Notes: generated by a model not told the origin, from the letters alone. DNA of 44,447 nt from an uncultured Pirellulaceae bacterium (GCA_937981585.1 CALJOA010000051.1:1-44447), one strand, 5' to 3'; shown: positions 1 through 9,419, counted from the first letter of the stretch. A program made the numbers and translations.

Positions 1-791
1 TTGCTCGCCTTCTTTTCTTTTGACTTGGCAGCAGGCTTCTCATTTTTCTCTGGCTCAGGTTCCTCTACTTTTGGCGGCTTAGGAGGCTCAATCGGCTCAA
101 GAATCTTCTTGCCGCGTTTAGGGAATCGGCTCTTGGCATCAGAATTGATCTTTAGAAGCTTGTCGCGAACCGCGGTTTTGCTGGGCGAGCTAAAAAATTC
201 AACGGCCAATTGATGGGTCAAGTTGAAAAACTCGGCGCCTTTGGCTTTGGGAATCGTTCGCTCCAATCCTGATACTTTGCCTTTAGCTGCTTCTTCGCGT
301 GTCACAATTCCCAAGACGTAAAACAGGCTCATCATGGCTTCGTCGAGTGGAATTGAATGGCCACCAAGACCATTTTGCGCCACATGCGAAACGACAAACG
401 GCGAGACACCACGGCATTTTTGAAACGTCTGGACGGCTTTGCTAAGATTCTCTTTGCGCAGAAAATCCAGATCGAACTGGTAGTAGTGTTCGAAAACTCC
501 TTGAAGCGTTTTCTTCACACTCGCTCCGGCGGCCGTCGGATCGCTAAGTCGTTTGGTGACCTCAGACAGTTCGGCAACCGTTGTGACTCGAATTTCATTC
601 CAGTCAAAGTAGTTCTCTTGCAACTTCGCAAAAGCATCATCGGCCGACTCGAAAGTCGAGTTCTCGAGGCAACAACCATAGATCAGGTGCTCAAGCACCG
701 TGCGATTAGAAGGGGACGCGATAACCTGATAGTTCTTTTTGACAAACTTGTGCAGCTTGGTGATCAGATCAGCTCGTTGTTTGGCAGACAT
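1..791 (-). CDS. HhH/endonuclease III-like domain protein (3' end beyond window)
   Basis: The reading frame starts at ATG (789-791) and stays open to the window edge, giving 263 residues without a stop. The first ~190 residues resemble the helix-hairpin-helix DNA glycosylase (endonuclease III) fold. They contain VLEHLIYGCCLEN near residue 33 and GVSPFVVSHV followed by GGHSIPLDE near residues 130-150, where the Asp sits where endonuclease III has its catalytic Asp. The lysine expected in a GVGRKTA-type hairpin is not seen; GVSPF stands in its place, so base-excision chemistry is doubtful. From about residue 225 the protein becomes a Lys/Pro/Glu/Ala-rich tail. It lies 116 bp downstream of rbfA on the same strand and could be the last gene of that operon. 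The function is unknown; a DNA-binding role is inference. Confidence 0.7.
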   Translation of the reverse strand, partial: MSAKQRADLITKLHKFVKKNYQVIASPSNRTVLEHLIYGCCLENSTFESADDAFAKLQENYFDWNEIRVTTVAELSEVTKRLSDPTAAGASVKKTLQGVFEHYYQFDLDFLRKENLSKAVQTFQKCRGVSPFVVSHVAQNGLGGHSIPLDEAMMSLFYVLGIVTREEAAKGKVSGLERTIPKAKGAEFFNLTHQLAVEFFSSPSKTAVRDKLLKINSDAKSRFPKRGKKILEPIEPPKPPKVEEPEPEKNEKPAAKSKEKKAS

Positions 792-907
792 GTATTCTCT
801 TTGGGGTCGTTGACCGTTTGTTGGGTTAATTGGTTTGAGGGAAAATTCGGCGTTGTTGCTGGGCGGAATTCGGCTCAACTGGATGACAAATAAAAATGCC
901 TGCTGAA

Positions 908-1381
908 TCAGCTTGGTTGATCGTTTGGAGTATCACCGGCTTCTGGGACTGGCTGATCGGGCAAGCCTGATTGCCCATTGGCTTGAGCATCTACTTCAGC
1001 TGATTCTGCCTCGGTGGATTCTGCTTCAGATTCGTTTTCCTTGGGCAACACCTCGTCCAAAATTCGAGTTACCAGCATCGCGTGTTTCAGTCCTTCGTCG
1101 AGGACAAATTCGATACGCGGGGTGTATTTGGTATCGATTCGTTTGCCGACCTTTTGCTGAAGATAGCCGGCTGAATTCTGCAGGCCACGCAGACAGAGAT
1201 TCTGCTTGGTTTCGTCGCCCATGACAGAGACATTGACTTTAGCCAGACGCATGTCGGGCGAGACCTCCACCAGCGTAACGGTGACGTCGCTGATGCGAGG
1301 GTCTTTGAGTTCCGCGATGATTGCCATGCTGACAACTTCGCGAATCGCCTGTGCGGCTTTCAAGACTCTGCGGGAACTCAT
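908..1381 (-). CDS. rbfA: 30S ribosome-binding factor A (RbfA)
   Basis: This 157-residue protein matches RbfA, the single KH-like-domain factor that binds the 30S subunit late in assembly and helps mature the 5' end of 16S rRNA. The family pattern is clear: an N-terminal SSRRVLKAAQAIREVVS segment, ELKDPRISDVTVTLVEVSPDMRLAKVNVSV forming the KH core, then a helix and TPRIEFVLDEG near residue 90. The last ~45 residues form an acidic Glu/Ala/Pro tail that E. coli RbfA lacks. It follows infB by 62 bp on the same strand, the order usual in bacteria, and is probably co-transcribed with it. The start ATG at 1381 fits the family N-terminus. Confidence 0.95.
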   Translation of the reverse strand: MSSRRVLKAAQAIREVVSMAIIAELKDPRISDVTVTLVEVSPDMRLAKVNVSVMGDETKQNLCLRGLQNSAGYLQQKVGKRIDTKYTPRIEFVLDEGLKHAMLVTRILDEVLPKENESEAESTEAESAEVDAQANGQSGLPDQPVPEAGDTPNDQPS

Positions 1382-1443
1382 TGATGACCTAAACTATGAA
1401 AAAGTAATAAAACAGAAGTATAAAAATCGAATACTAAATCAGA

Positions 1444-4269
1444 CTACAACGTTCGTGCGATCTCTTCGATTTTGTATGCTTCAAGCGTATCACCTTCCTT
1501 GATGTCATTGAACTTCTCGAGCTTGATACCACATTCCATGCCTCGCTGGACTTCCTTGGCATCGTCTTTCTCGCGTTTGAGCGATTCAATTGGATAGTCG
1601 CCAATCACCGTTTGGTCACGAATCACTCTCATGCGACACTCGCGTTGAATCGAGCCACGCATCACTCGGCAACCAGCGATCATGCCGGTCTTGCTGACGC
1701 TGAAGGTCTTGAGGACCATGGCCATACCAACCTCGACAACGTTTTCCTCTGGTTTCAAACGTCCTTCGAGCGTGGCTTTTAGGTCATCGGTGATTTTGTA
1801 GATCACGTCGTATCGACGAATCTCAACACCGACTTCATCGGCCAACGAACGGGCATCCTCGTTGGCAACGACGTTGAAGCAAACAATGACGGCTTTGGAC
1901 GCATCAGCCAGTCGGACATCACCAACGGTGACACCACCGGCGAGCGCCTGGAGAATTTTGATTTCGACCTCGGGGTGCGAAATCTTGCCTAGCTCTTTTT
2001 GAATCGCTTCGATCGAGCCTTTCACGTCGGCACGAATGATCAGGTTAAGCGTAACCATGTCGTCCGAGTTGCGGGAAAGATTACCCGACTCCATCATTTG
2101 CATGAAATCTTCAAGCGACGTTTCGACCGAACGACTGCCGACCTGGGCGACCTTGCCACGATGCTGCCGTGTCTCCGCGATCTGACGCGCTTTGGCGACG
2201 TCATCGACGACATAAAATTTATCGCCAGCACCGGGAGCGACATCGAGACCGGTCAAGTTAACGGGCGTCGATGGCTCGGCGGTCTTGAGCTTCTTCTTTG
2301 GATGCAACGTGTCGTGCATCGCTTTGACTTTTCCAAACGCTCCGCCACAAACGACGATGTCACCAACCTTGAGCGTACCGCCTTGCACCATCATTTTGGC
2401 GACGACACCTCGGTCAGCTTGGTGTTCGGCCTCCAAACATGTTCCGAACGCTTCGCGGTCGTGATTGGCTTTGTACTCGTGAAGTTCAGCAGTAACGAGA
2501 ATCGTTTCAAGCAAATTATCGAGACCGGTGCCCGCAATGGCACTGGTCTGAATCACCTCGGTATCGCCGCCCCATTCACTGGGTAATAGTTCGTGGGTCG
2601 CCAGGTCCTGCAACGCTTTGTCGGCAGTGATGCCAGGCAAGTCGATTTTGTTGAGGGCAACGATGATCGGAACCTCGGCTGCCTTGGCGTGACTGATCGC
2701 TTCTTCGGTTTGCGGCATGATGCCGTCATCGGCCGCGACCACCAAAACTGCGATGTCGGTGACGTTGGCACCACGAGCTCGCATCTCAGTGAACGCTTCG
2801 TGACCCGGTGTATCGACAAACGCGATTTTCTGGTCGCCTTTGGTAATTTCATACGCCCTGATGTGCTGCGTGATTCCGCCAGCTTCGCCCGATACGACAT
2901 CGATACCAATCAATGCGTCCAGCAACGATGTTTTCCCGTGATCAACGTGACCAAGAAACGTGACGATCGGTGCACGCGGGGAAAGCGAATCAGGATCTTC
3001 ATTAGCCGAATCAAAATTCGCAACCATCTCGTCTTCGAGCGATTGGGCTTCCCTGATCTCAAGCTGCACGTCGAAGTGCTCGACGAGCAAATCAACCATT
3101 TCATCGGGTAGATCCGAGTTGATGGTTCGATTGGATTCGTCGCCGAATTGCTTGATCGTCAACAAAACCTGAATCGACGATACACCAGCGGCTTCGGAAA
3201 ATTCGCGAACCGAACATGGCAACTGAAGAACAACACTGTCTTTTCGTGGAGCAGCCGTGTTGGTTTTGGGGCCAGACCGACGCGAGGCACCAGGTCGGCG
3301 GAAATTTCGATTGGGTCGACGGTTGGGCCGTGAACCCATCATAGCGCGCCCAGAGCCAGCACGACGGACCGATGATCCGCGACCCTTGCCGTCTTCGCCG
3401 TCGGCAGTTCCGTCGCCTTTGCCTTTTCCTTTGCCCTTCTTTTTCGAATTGGTCAGGTGCTCAAGTGGAGCAATTCCGCCGCCAGATTTGGCGCTCTTGA
3501 TGGCGTCTTGTGGCAGCGCGATATCAGGCTTTTGAACCTTCTCTCCTGGCGTCTTTGCACCCGCGGTAGGCTGTTTGACCTCCGGCATAGCGGCAAGACG
3601 AATGTTGGCTTGTCCTTTACGACGAGGCTCTTTCTTTTCGGAGCTAGAACCTGAACCACCCGAAGGTTGATCGAGATTGCGTAGCGGTTGCTGACGAAAG
3701 CCTGATCGACGAGGCGGAGTCGGAGCCAAAGGGGTTCTTGGCTGTTGAGGATCTGGCGTACGCTTGCGAGTAGGCCCGGTGGGTGCAGATGGAACAGGCG
3801 GTGCTGGCTTTTCTTCTAATTTGCCTCGCATCCGGTCGAGCAAACTGCCAGACTTACCTTTGGACTTAGCTTCCTGTGAAGCCGTCGATGTTGGCGATTC
3901 AGCTTCGTCGACTGGAGCCTCGAGTTCTGCCTCAGGCTCAGCGGGAGACTCAGGGGGAGACACTGGGGCTTCCTCAACCGGCGTCTCTTCGACTGTGGCT
4001 TTTGCCTGCGGAGTAACGATCTCGCCAATCTTCTTCTTAGAAGGCGCAGGGCGAAATGGAGCAGGGCGGACGGGGACGTTTTCCTCAACCGGTTCGGCAA
4101 CAGCGCCACCGCCACCGTCCATGAATGCTTTGATCGCGGTGACTTCGTCATCGTTGAGACTGGCTAGCGCAGAGCCTTTACCCTTGATATCTGCCTTCTC
4201 GCAAATATCAAGTAATTGCTTGTTATCAAGCCCTAGTTCTTTAGCAAACGCGTAGATGCGTACGGGCAC
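1444..4269 (-). CDS. infB: translation initiation factor IF-2
   Basis: This is the 941-residue GTPase that places initiator tRNA on the 30S subunit and promotes subunit joining. An IF2_N domain ([16 protein letters not shown]) opens the protein. It is followed by ~350 residues of Pro/Lys/Ser/Arg-rich linker with GKGKGKG runs. The G domain begins near residue 437 with G1 GHVDHGKT, then DTPGHEAF (G3) and ALNKIDLP (G4). The domain II and C-terminal initiator-tRNA-binding regions run to the end. The start is GTG at 4269. A strong Shine-Dalgarno AAGGAAGG on the minus strand (plus positions 4279-4286) lies 9 nt upstream and decides this start. The gene sits between nusA (188 bp gap) and rbfA. The long linker is typical of large IF-2 alpha forms. 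Confidence 0.97.
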   Translation of the reverse strand: MPVRIYAFAKELGLDNKQLLDICEKADIKGKGSALASLNDDEVTAIKAFMDGGGGAVAEPVEENVPVRPAPFRPAPSKKKIGEIVTPQAKATVEETPVEEAPVSPPESPAEPEAELEAPVDEAESPTSTASQEAKSKGKSGSLLDRMRGKLEEKPAPPVPSAPTGPTRKRTPDPQQPRTPLAPTPPRRSGFRQQPLRNLDQPSGGSGSSSEKKEPRRKGQANIRLAAMPEVKQPTAGAKTPGEKVQKPDIALPQDAIKSAKSGGGIAPLEHLTNSKKKGKGKGKGDGTADGEDGKGRGSSVRRAGSGRAMMGSRPNRRPNRNFRRPGASRRSGPKTNTAAPRKDSVVLQLPCSVREFSEAAGVSSIQVLLTIKQFGDESNRTINSDLPDEMVDLLVEHFDVQLEIREAQSLEDEMVANFDSANEDPDSLSPRAPIVTFLGHVDHGKTSLLDALIGIDVVSGEAGGITQHIRAYEITKGDQKIAFVDTPGHEAFTEMRARGANVTDIAVLVVAADDGIMPQTEEAISHAKAAEVPIIVALNKIDLPGITADKALQDLATHELLPSEWGGDTEVIQTSAIAGTGLDNLLETILVTAELHEYKANHDREAFGTCLEAEHQADRGVVAKMMVQGGTLKVGDIVVCGGAFGKVKAMHDTLHPKKKLKTAEPSTPVNLTGLDVAPGAGDKFYVVDDVAKARQIAETRQHRGKVAQVGSRSVETSLEDFMQMMESGNLSRNSDDMVTLNLIIRADVKGSIEAIQKELGKISHPEVEIKILQALAGGVTVGDVRLADASKAVIVCFNVVANEDARSLADEVGVEIRRYDVIYKITDDLKATLEGRLKPEENVVEVGMAMVLKTFSVSKTGMIAGCRVMRGSIQRECRMRVIRDQTVIGDYPIESLKREKDDAKEVQRGMECGIKLEKFNDIKEGDTLEAYKIEEIARTL

Positions 4270-4457
4270 GTGGAGTGACCTTCCTTAATTGGCGAAAACT
4301 GTCGTTTCCGCAGACACAAATTGTTCTACATAAATCGTCCTTTAAGCCTAAATGAAGTTAATCGCCCAACGCTGAAGTCGGTCGATTGAACCTGGCAGAG
4401 ACACGGTTTTGTACTCGATATATTTCATCGGAACCCAACTCGGGATCCGTCAACTTT

Positions 4458-5843
4458 TTACCCCTTTGCCGACTCAGAACCATCATCATCAATGGCGTCG
4501 GTCGGATTTTCCGAAGCCCCCGAATCGGTCTCGGCGACGGACTCAGAAGCTGCATCGCCTTCCGTGGCTTGGGCGGCTTTGGCTGCTGCTTCGGCCGCGG
4601 CCGCTTTCTTGGCCGCTGCTTCGGCCTGGGCGGCTTCAGCTGCAGCGAGTACCATCGCGGCTTTTTTGGCTCGCTTGGCTTCCGCATCACGAATCTCAGC
4701 CTCTTGAGCAAGCACGTCGGCTTGCTCGACAATGGCGTCGACCTGTTCTTCGGTCAGGCCACCCATTTCCATTAAATCTGGAGGCTCGATAACAGACAGA
4801 TCATCGTATGACAAATAGCCCTCTCCCACCAGACTATTTGCAAGATCTTCGTCAACTCCTTCGAGTTGAACATAGCCCTGGACGGCTCTGTCGATTTGCT
4901 GCTCGAGTTCGGCTTGGGTCATGATCTCAATGTCCCAGGAGCACAATTTACTGGCCAAACGCACGTTTTGACCGCGTTTTCCGATCGCCAGTGAAAGCTG
5001 ATCCTCCCGGACCAAGACGATCGCGCGACCCATCATGTGACACAAAATGACTTCGTCGACCTCTGCCGGCTGTAGTGCGTTGGGGATCATATTGATCGGA
5101 TCTTCATCAAATCGAACGATGTCGATTCGCTCTCCAGCAAGTTCATCGATGACCATCTTGATTCGATTGCCTCGAACACCGACACACGCTCCAACACAAT
5201 CGACTTTTGAATCAATGCTGCTGACGGCAACCTTGGAGCGATAACCTGGTTCGCGGGAGATCGCGTTGATCGAGATCACACCATCGGCGATCTCAGGAAT
5301 TTCGGATTCGAAAAGCCGTTTGACAAAGATCGGACGGGTTCGGCTGAGTACGACTTTGACGCGGCTGCCTTGAGCCTTGACCTCGGTGACTAAAGCGCGA
5401 ATCCGCTCGTTGGGTTGATGCGACTCGCCAGGAATTTGCTCGCTCCGCGGCAGGATTGCCTCAACGCTTCCCAGTGTCACCGTTGTGACCCGGCCTTCGT
5501 TTCGGTGAACCGTTCCGGTCACCACGTCGTTGATGATCTCGTTGAACTCGTCGATTTGCGAATCACGTTCGGCTTCGCGAACCTTCTGGATGATTACCTG
5601 CTTGGCTGTCTGGGCACCGATCCGGCCGATCACTTCTTCATAATCCAATTCGTCTTGACCGCAGCGACCGGCGATCGTGCCTGTATCACGCTCAATGATA
5701 AATTCGATATCGGCTTCTTCGCCAAAGTGTTTTCGCGCAGCGGATACCAGCGCCGACTCAATCGCGACGAAAACAATCTCCTTCTGGATGTTTTTCTCGC
5801 GATGAAGTGAATCAACAATTCGCAATACTTCGCTGGCATTCAT
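4458..5843 (-). CDS. nusA: transcription termination/antitermination factor NusA
   Basis: NusA binds RNA polymerase and nascent RNA and modulates pausing, termination and antitermination. The 461 residues show an N-terminal polymerase-binding domain (MNASEVLRIVDSLHREKNI), an S1 domain around 100-175 (GTVHRNEGRVTTVTLG), KH1 with GACVGVRGNRIKMVIDEL around 215-235 and KH2 with AIGKRGQNVRLAS near 285. A helix-hairpin-helix repeat follows (DLANSLVGEGYLSYDDL). The last ~90 residues are an Ala/Glu-rich, probably coiled or disordered tail. Its ATG lies 2 nt after the stop of the upstream ABC ATPase, so the two are almost certainly translationally linked. The usual upstream partner rimP is not present. 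Confidence 0.96.
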   Translation of the reverse strand: MNASEVLRIVDSLHREKNIQKEIVFVAIESALVSAARKHFGEEADIEFIIERDTGTIAGRCGQDELDYEEVIGRIGAQTAKQVIIQKVREAERDSQIDEFNEIINDVVTGTVHRNEGRVTTVTLGSVEAILPRSEQIPGESHQPNERIRALVTEVKAQGSRVKVVLSRTRPIFVKRLFESEIPEIADGVISINAISREPGYRSKVAVSSIDSKVDCVGACVGVRGNRIKMVIDELAGERIDIVRFDEDPINMIPNALQPAEVDEVILCHMMGRAIVLVREDQLSLAIGKRGQNVRLASKLCSWDIEIMTQAELEQQIDRAVQGYVQLEGVDEDLANSLVGEGYLSYDDLSVIEPPDLMEMGGLTEEQVDAIVEQADVLAQEAEIRDAEAKRAKKAAMVLAAAEAAQAEAAAKKAAAAEAAAKAAQATEGDAASESVAETDSGASENPTDAIDDDGSESAKG

Positions 5844-5845
5844 AG

Positions 5846-7120
5846 TTAGTTATCTTTCACCAAATTTTTGCCCGTTTCCGGGTCGAACCAAACGACTCGC
5901 TGCAGATCAACAATCAGCTTCACCTCATCTCCAACCTGAAGACTTGTATCAGCTTCGTGTCGAACCAAGATCTCTGAGTCAGCTCGATTCTCGCTTTCCA
6001 AATTGTCATCGTTACCAACAGATGCAGCCAACATGGTGCACTCGCCGAGCCGATCGACTTGAGTCAATCTGACACTCAACGAACCACCGAGCGAATCACT
6101 CAGCGCCGCAGTTTGACCCATGACTTTGACGTCATGGGCCCGAAACCCCAGCACAACATTTTGCTTGGAACCACTGGTCACGCCTGCACGATTGAGACTG
6201 TTTTTTGCGGCCTCAAACCCGGGCATACCCGCAGTCCATCGGATTTCAACATCACCACAACGATGTTCAAACCCAATCGCTTCATCTGTTTGCATTACTG
6301 TTCCCCGACAACAATTCATCGGCACATTGCCAACGAACGTTGCAACGAACAGGTTGGCAGGCTGCTGGTAAACTTCCAGCGGCGTGCCAACTTGCAACAC
6401 CCTTCCTTCGTTCATCACGGCGATCCGATCACCGAGCGCCATCGCTTCGACTTGGTCGTGCGTGACGTAAATCATCGTCGCCTGTAAATCACTATGTAGT
6501 TGTTTAAGTTCACGACGCATTTGGAGTCGAAGATTTGCATCGAGGTTCGAAAGCGGTTCATCCAACAAAAATGCCGCCGGATTCCGCACAATCGCACGCC
6601 CTAAAGCGACACGTTGGCGTTCACCGCCGGACAACTGGTGCGACCTTCGTTTGAGCAAATTTTCGATGCCCAAACTTTCGGCCGCTCGTCGAACCTTGAT
6701 GTCAATCTCATGTTGCAGTTGAGCAAGCTCCGCTGCACGTTGAGGTCGAAATATCTTTCTTAAACCACGAGCAAGTACCCCGCCGCCAAAAATTCCAATT
6801 CCACTTCGCAAACTCAAACCGAACTTCAAATTCTCATACACCGACATTTGCGGGTACAAGGCAAAGTTCTGAAACACCATCGCGATGTTGCGATCCTTGG
6901 GAGCAACGTGATTGACCACATCGTTTCCAATTTTCACTTCACCGGAAGCATTCGTTTCCAGTCCCGCAATCAGCCGCAACGTCGTGGACTTGCCACAACC
7001 GCTGGGCCCAACGAGAACAAAAAACTCTCGATCTTCAATTTCCAGACTGACCTGGTCTACGGCATTCTTGTCAGCCCCCGGAAATCGTTTTGACACATTC
7101 TCCAGAGACAAGTTCGCCAT
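5846..7120 (-). CDS. UgpC/MalK-type ABC transporter ATP-binding protein
   Basis: This 424-residue protein is the ATPase subunit of a carbohydrate-type ABC importer. Walker A GPSGCGKS is at 38-45, the Q-loop at Gln84, the signature LSGGE at 163-167, Walker B FLLDEP near 184-189 and the H-loop VTHDQ near 218. A C-terminal TOBE/MalK regulatory region ends the protein. Two things are unusual. About 35 extra residues, Gly/Arg-rich then charged, sit between the Q-loop and the signature (roughly 105-138), a part that contacts the permease in MalK. The signature also ends in Glu where LSGGQ is commonest. No permease or binding-protein gene lies in the window. It is 2 nt upstream of nusA, so its promoter probably also drives nusA-infB-rbfA. 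The substrate cannot be told. Confidence 0.9.
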   Translation of the reverse strand: MANLSLENVSKRFPGADKNAVDQVSLEIEDREFFVLVGPSGCGKSTTLRLIAGLETNASGEVKIGNDVVNHVAPKDRNIAMVFQNFALYPQMSVYENLKFGLSLRSGIGIFGGGVLARGLRKIFRPQRAAELAQLQHEIDIKVRRAAESLGIENLLKRRSHQLSGGERQRVALGRAIVRNPAAFLLDEPLSNLDANLRLQMRRELKQLHSDLQATMIYVTHDQVEAMALGDRIAVMNEGRVLQVGTPLEVYQQPANLFVATFVGNVPMNCCRGTVMQTDEAIGFEHRCGDVEIRWTAGMPGFEAAKNSLNRAGVTSGSKQNVVLGFRAHDVKVMGQTAALSDSLGGSLSVRLTQVDRLGECTMLAASVGNDDNLESENRADSEILVRHEADTSLQVGDEVKLIVDLQRVVWFDPETGKNLVKDN

Positions 7121-7370
7121 CAGTTAATTCACCGTGGCTGCCATCGCCAATCAAGCGTCGTCGCAACGCAATTTGAGCAACCTCAAGAGTATCCCGAGGC
7201 GCAGGAATCACTTCAAAAATCGAACAATCGAATATTTCAGGATACCGCCAAGCGGTTTTTTAGTCAACGGAACAACCCGAAACTTGGGTAGAGAATAAGC
7301 CGCTTGGTGGGGAGAAAAGACGTTTTGGGACGAGAACCGCCAATTTGTTTGGTGGCCAAAAATCCCTCAT
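7121..7370. other. gap upstream of the ABC ATPase-nusA operon
   Basis: This 250 bp stretch separates the end of the VWA gene from the start of the ABC ATPase gene, both on the minus strand. The promoter for the ABC ATPase-nusA-infB run is expected here, but I do not see a convincing consensus -35/-10 pair. A 5-bp stem followed by six T (7244-7261) faces the plus strand, where no gene reads in, so I do not call it a terminator. Confidence 0.4.
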
Positions 7371-8528
7371 CTAGCGGGCGTGAGTGAAGATTCCGTTGTT
7401 TTCTTCGGCTATTGTGCGCATCGTCTCGCGACCAAAGTTGGAGCCAAGCAGGATCGTGTGGATCGGAGTCAAGCGTTTAATGCCATCTGGACCCTTTCGC
7501 AGCCGGTTCCACTCTCTGAGGCCAAACATGGTATTGTCCCGCAATTCACCGTCAGAAAGAAAGTAAATCGCATCGGGCTTTTTCCTCAACGCCAGCCTGA
7601 TTGAGGTGCCTGGCCGAGTCCCGGCAAACGGCACTTGATCGCTTAGCCAGTTCCGGATCCGTCGCTTGTTCTCCTTCGTCGCAGCGATCAGTTTTTGATC
7701 CGTCGGAGCCCCAAACATCACGTAGTTTCGATCATTGTACAAAAGCACGAGAAACTTCTGTTTTCGGTCAAGCTGATCCAGCGTATCAAGCAGTTCATTG
7801 ACCGCCTGCTCCCACCGAGAAAGCTGCCCTAAGCTCGTACCTGAATACTGGGCCATACTGCTGGAGCGATCAATTACAAACACAAAATCAGAACCGTAGG
7901 ATTTGGTTCCAAAGAACTCGGTGGACTCTGACGCATCGTGCGGGCCGTGGTCGGTTCCGGCGATCGACTCGGATGAAAACTCTGGAAGACCAGTCATAAC
8001 AAACGGGTCAGCTGTATCATAGAGATCAGGCAACGCGGCTTGATCACTCAATTCAACTGTCGGCAATTCGGATTCGAGAAGCTCAGTTGCCTCCATCGAT
8101 TCAAGAGAATCTTCAATCGTTAGCTCTTCAAAAGTGATATCCGCGACCATCATTTCGCCGGGATTTTCAGTTTCAGCAAACTCAAGAAATATCGAACCGT
8201 CGTGCTGAGCAACGTAAGTGCAAGTTGCCAGCACCAAAAGCAACGCAAGATGGACAATGAAGCTCATCAACCAGCTGGGCAACATCATCAACGCAGCAAA
8301 CAAGCCTCGGTTTGGCTCCCATGATTCATCATTGTCAAAATCTAATGATGAACTGTCTTTTGAATTGACATTCGCTTGAGCCGAATCGGCAGCACCTGGA
8401 TCTGGTTGAGATTGCTGACGTTTAACAACGCGCAGCGGTGCCAACACCTCCAGCTTTGGAAGCACTCCCGTCAACGGCCCATCGTCATCCATCCAAATTG
8501 CCTTTCCTCGCCTGCCCGTCTGAGCCAT
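7371..8528 (-). CDS. membrane-anchored VWA-domain protein with a TonB-like helix
   Basis: The 385 residues comprise a ~75-residue cytoplasmic, polar N-terminus, one transmembrane helix (about 84-106), an acidic Glu/Leu-rich linker (112-200) and a C-terminal von Willebrand A domain (213-385). The metal-ion-dependent adhesion site is complete in outline: DRSSS at 220-224, Thr304 in a GTRPG turn, and LSDGE with Asp326. VWA domains bind ligands through a bound divalent metal. The helix carries Ser89-x-x-x-His93, with Leu100 and Thr104 at the spacing of the TonB Ser-His-Leu-Ser pattern; this suggests, but does not prove, coupling to an ExbB/ExbD motor. It is the first gene of the minus-strand block. 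The ligand is unknown. Confidence 0.8.
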   Translation of the reverse strand: MAQTGRRGKAIWMDDDGPLTGVLPKLEVLAPLRVVKRQQSQPDPGAADSAQANVNSKDSSSLDFDNDESWEPNRGLFAALMMLPSWLMSFIVHLALLLVLATCTYVAQHDGSIFLEFAETENPGEMMVADITFEELTIEDSLESMEATELLESELPTVELSDQAALPDLYDTADPFVMTGLPEFSSESIAGTDHGPHDASESTEFFGTKSYGSDFVFVIDRSSSMAQYSGTSLGQLSRWEQAVNELLDTLDQLDRKQKFLVLLYNDRNYVMFGAPTDQKLIAATKENKRRIRNWLSDQVPFAGTRPGTSIRLALRKKPDAIYFLSDGELRDNTMFGLREWNRLRKGPDGIKRLTPIHTILLGSNFGRETMRTIAEENNGIFTHAR

Positions 8529-8728
8529 TACGACTCAGGGTGTTCTCTCAACGATTATCGGCACGGAAGTCGGTTATTCAACTCAAAACCTGGATTTGGG
8601 ATGATTCTCAGGGCAAGTGTTGGCAAACTCGCAGAGCCTCAATCGGTCACTTGGGGAAATTCCGGCATTGACCGCCGATACGTTGACTGAATCTACGCTA
8701 AGGCGATTCAAAGCCGGCGCTGTGGTCG

Positions 8729-8840
8729 AATTCACTGGATGGGATTGGCTGGGATTCACTGGGTGGCTGGGGTCGAATTCACTGGGAGGCTGGGTGGGAA
8801 CACTGGGTGGCTGGGTTAATTCATTGGGTGGCTGGGGTCG
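8729..8840. repeat. imperfect tandem repeat block, unit ~TTCACTGGGTGGCTGGG
   Basis: About five degenerate units of the form TTCACTGGGTGGCTGGG follow one another, with irregular spacing. The last unit is the left end of the 8826 element, since GGGTGGCTGG is also the terminal inverted repeat there. The block therefore looks like amplified or nested ends of that element rather than an independent satellite. Confidence 0.75.
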
Positions 8841-8973
8841 GATCGCGAGGTAACGAGCGAGGAGCCCCCAGATCATGAGGTTCGTCTGGCTGTGAAACTA
8901 TGAAAACTGGGGGCTCGACCACCAGCCACCCAAAGCATGGAACCAGCCAAACCACAGCCCAAACTGAACTACA
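8826..8973. repeat. ~150 bp element with GGGTGGCTGG/CCAGCCACCC ends, copy A
   Basis: Copy A starts with GGGTGGCTGG and contains GCGAGGTAACGAGCGAG and TGAGGTTCGTCTGGCTGTG. It carries the inverted CCAGCCACCC at about 8921-8930 and continues with a conserved tail ending in GAACTACA. It is nearly identical to copy B at 9119. It has inverted ends but no transposase frame, so it resembles a non-autonomous (MITE- or REP-like) element. What mobilises it is not visible in the window. Confidence 0.8.
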
Positions 8974-9118
8974 TTCAATTGATTTTCGTTTTTCGGAAAC
9001 AGTCACCCTAGCCGGCAGTTTCACTTGATACGTAGCAGTGCTTAGTTCGTTTGCGCTTCGAAGGACAATCATCGATTCGCTGGCAAAGTGTTTTTTGATC
9101 GCAATCAATGTGCTGGGT

Positions 9119-9276
9119 GGGTGGCTGGGGTTGGATCGCGAGGTAACGAGCGAGAAGCCCCCAGATCGTGAGGTTCGTCTGGCTGTGAAACTATGAAAGC
9201 TCGGGGCTCGCTTATGCTCGACCACCAGCCACCCAAAGCATGGAACCAGCCAAACCACAGCCCGAACTGAACTACA
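9119..9276. repeat. ~150 bp element, copy B
   Basis: Copy B is in the same orientation as copy A, about 290 bp away. It differs by scattered substitutions and about 10 extra bases (GCTTATGCTC) just before the inverted CCAGCCACCC end. The shared tail also matches through GAACTACA. Direct orientation and high identity suggest either recent duplication or two insertions of one element. Confidence 0.8.
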
Positions 9277-9419
9277 CCCGAAATCCTGAACCAACCACGC
9301 ACCGAAACTTGAATTGAGCTAGCGGTGTTCGTATTGCTCTGCTGTCGGCGTTGTTCGTATACTCCGCCGCTCTAGAAAACTAGTTCCAAGCCACGTTCAG
9401 TGTGCCCTCGGAGATCGCA

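Larger units (their letters stand above)
8529..9419. other. repeat-rich intergenic region
   Basis: This ~890 bp stretch separates the divergent VWA gene and the secreted protein gene at 9420. It contains a tandem block and two copies of a ~150 bp element, listed separately, with about 145 bp of apparently unique sequence between them (8974-9118). Short open frames here on both strands only translate the repeats and show no protein-like composition, so I call no gene. Confidence 0.75.

Noticed and set aside
357-893. 178-residue open frame on the plus strand
   Set aside because: It lies opposite the HhH-like gene, whose minus-strand translation has clear domain motifs. The plus-strand frame has none.
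4358-4792. Plus- and minus-strand frames overlapping the start of the nusA tail
   Set aside because: They arise from the GCC-rich coding of the Ala-rich NusA tail and lack protein-like features.
7244-7261. ACCGC-CAA-GCGGT followed by six T, like a terminator
   Set aside because: The stem is only 5 bp and it faces the plus strand, where no gene is read.
8729-9276. Repeat cluster considered as a CRISPR array
   Set aside because: Units are irregular, spacers of constant size are absent, and no cas gene is nearby. No CRISPR array is seen anywhere in the window.
8617-9302. Several open frames on both strands rich in GGW or in Ser/Pro
   Set aside because: They translate the GGGTGGCTGG repeats and the 150-bp element. 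The composition follows the DNA repeat and no start or ribosome site supports them.
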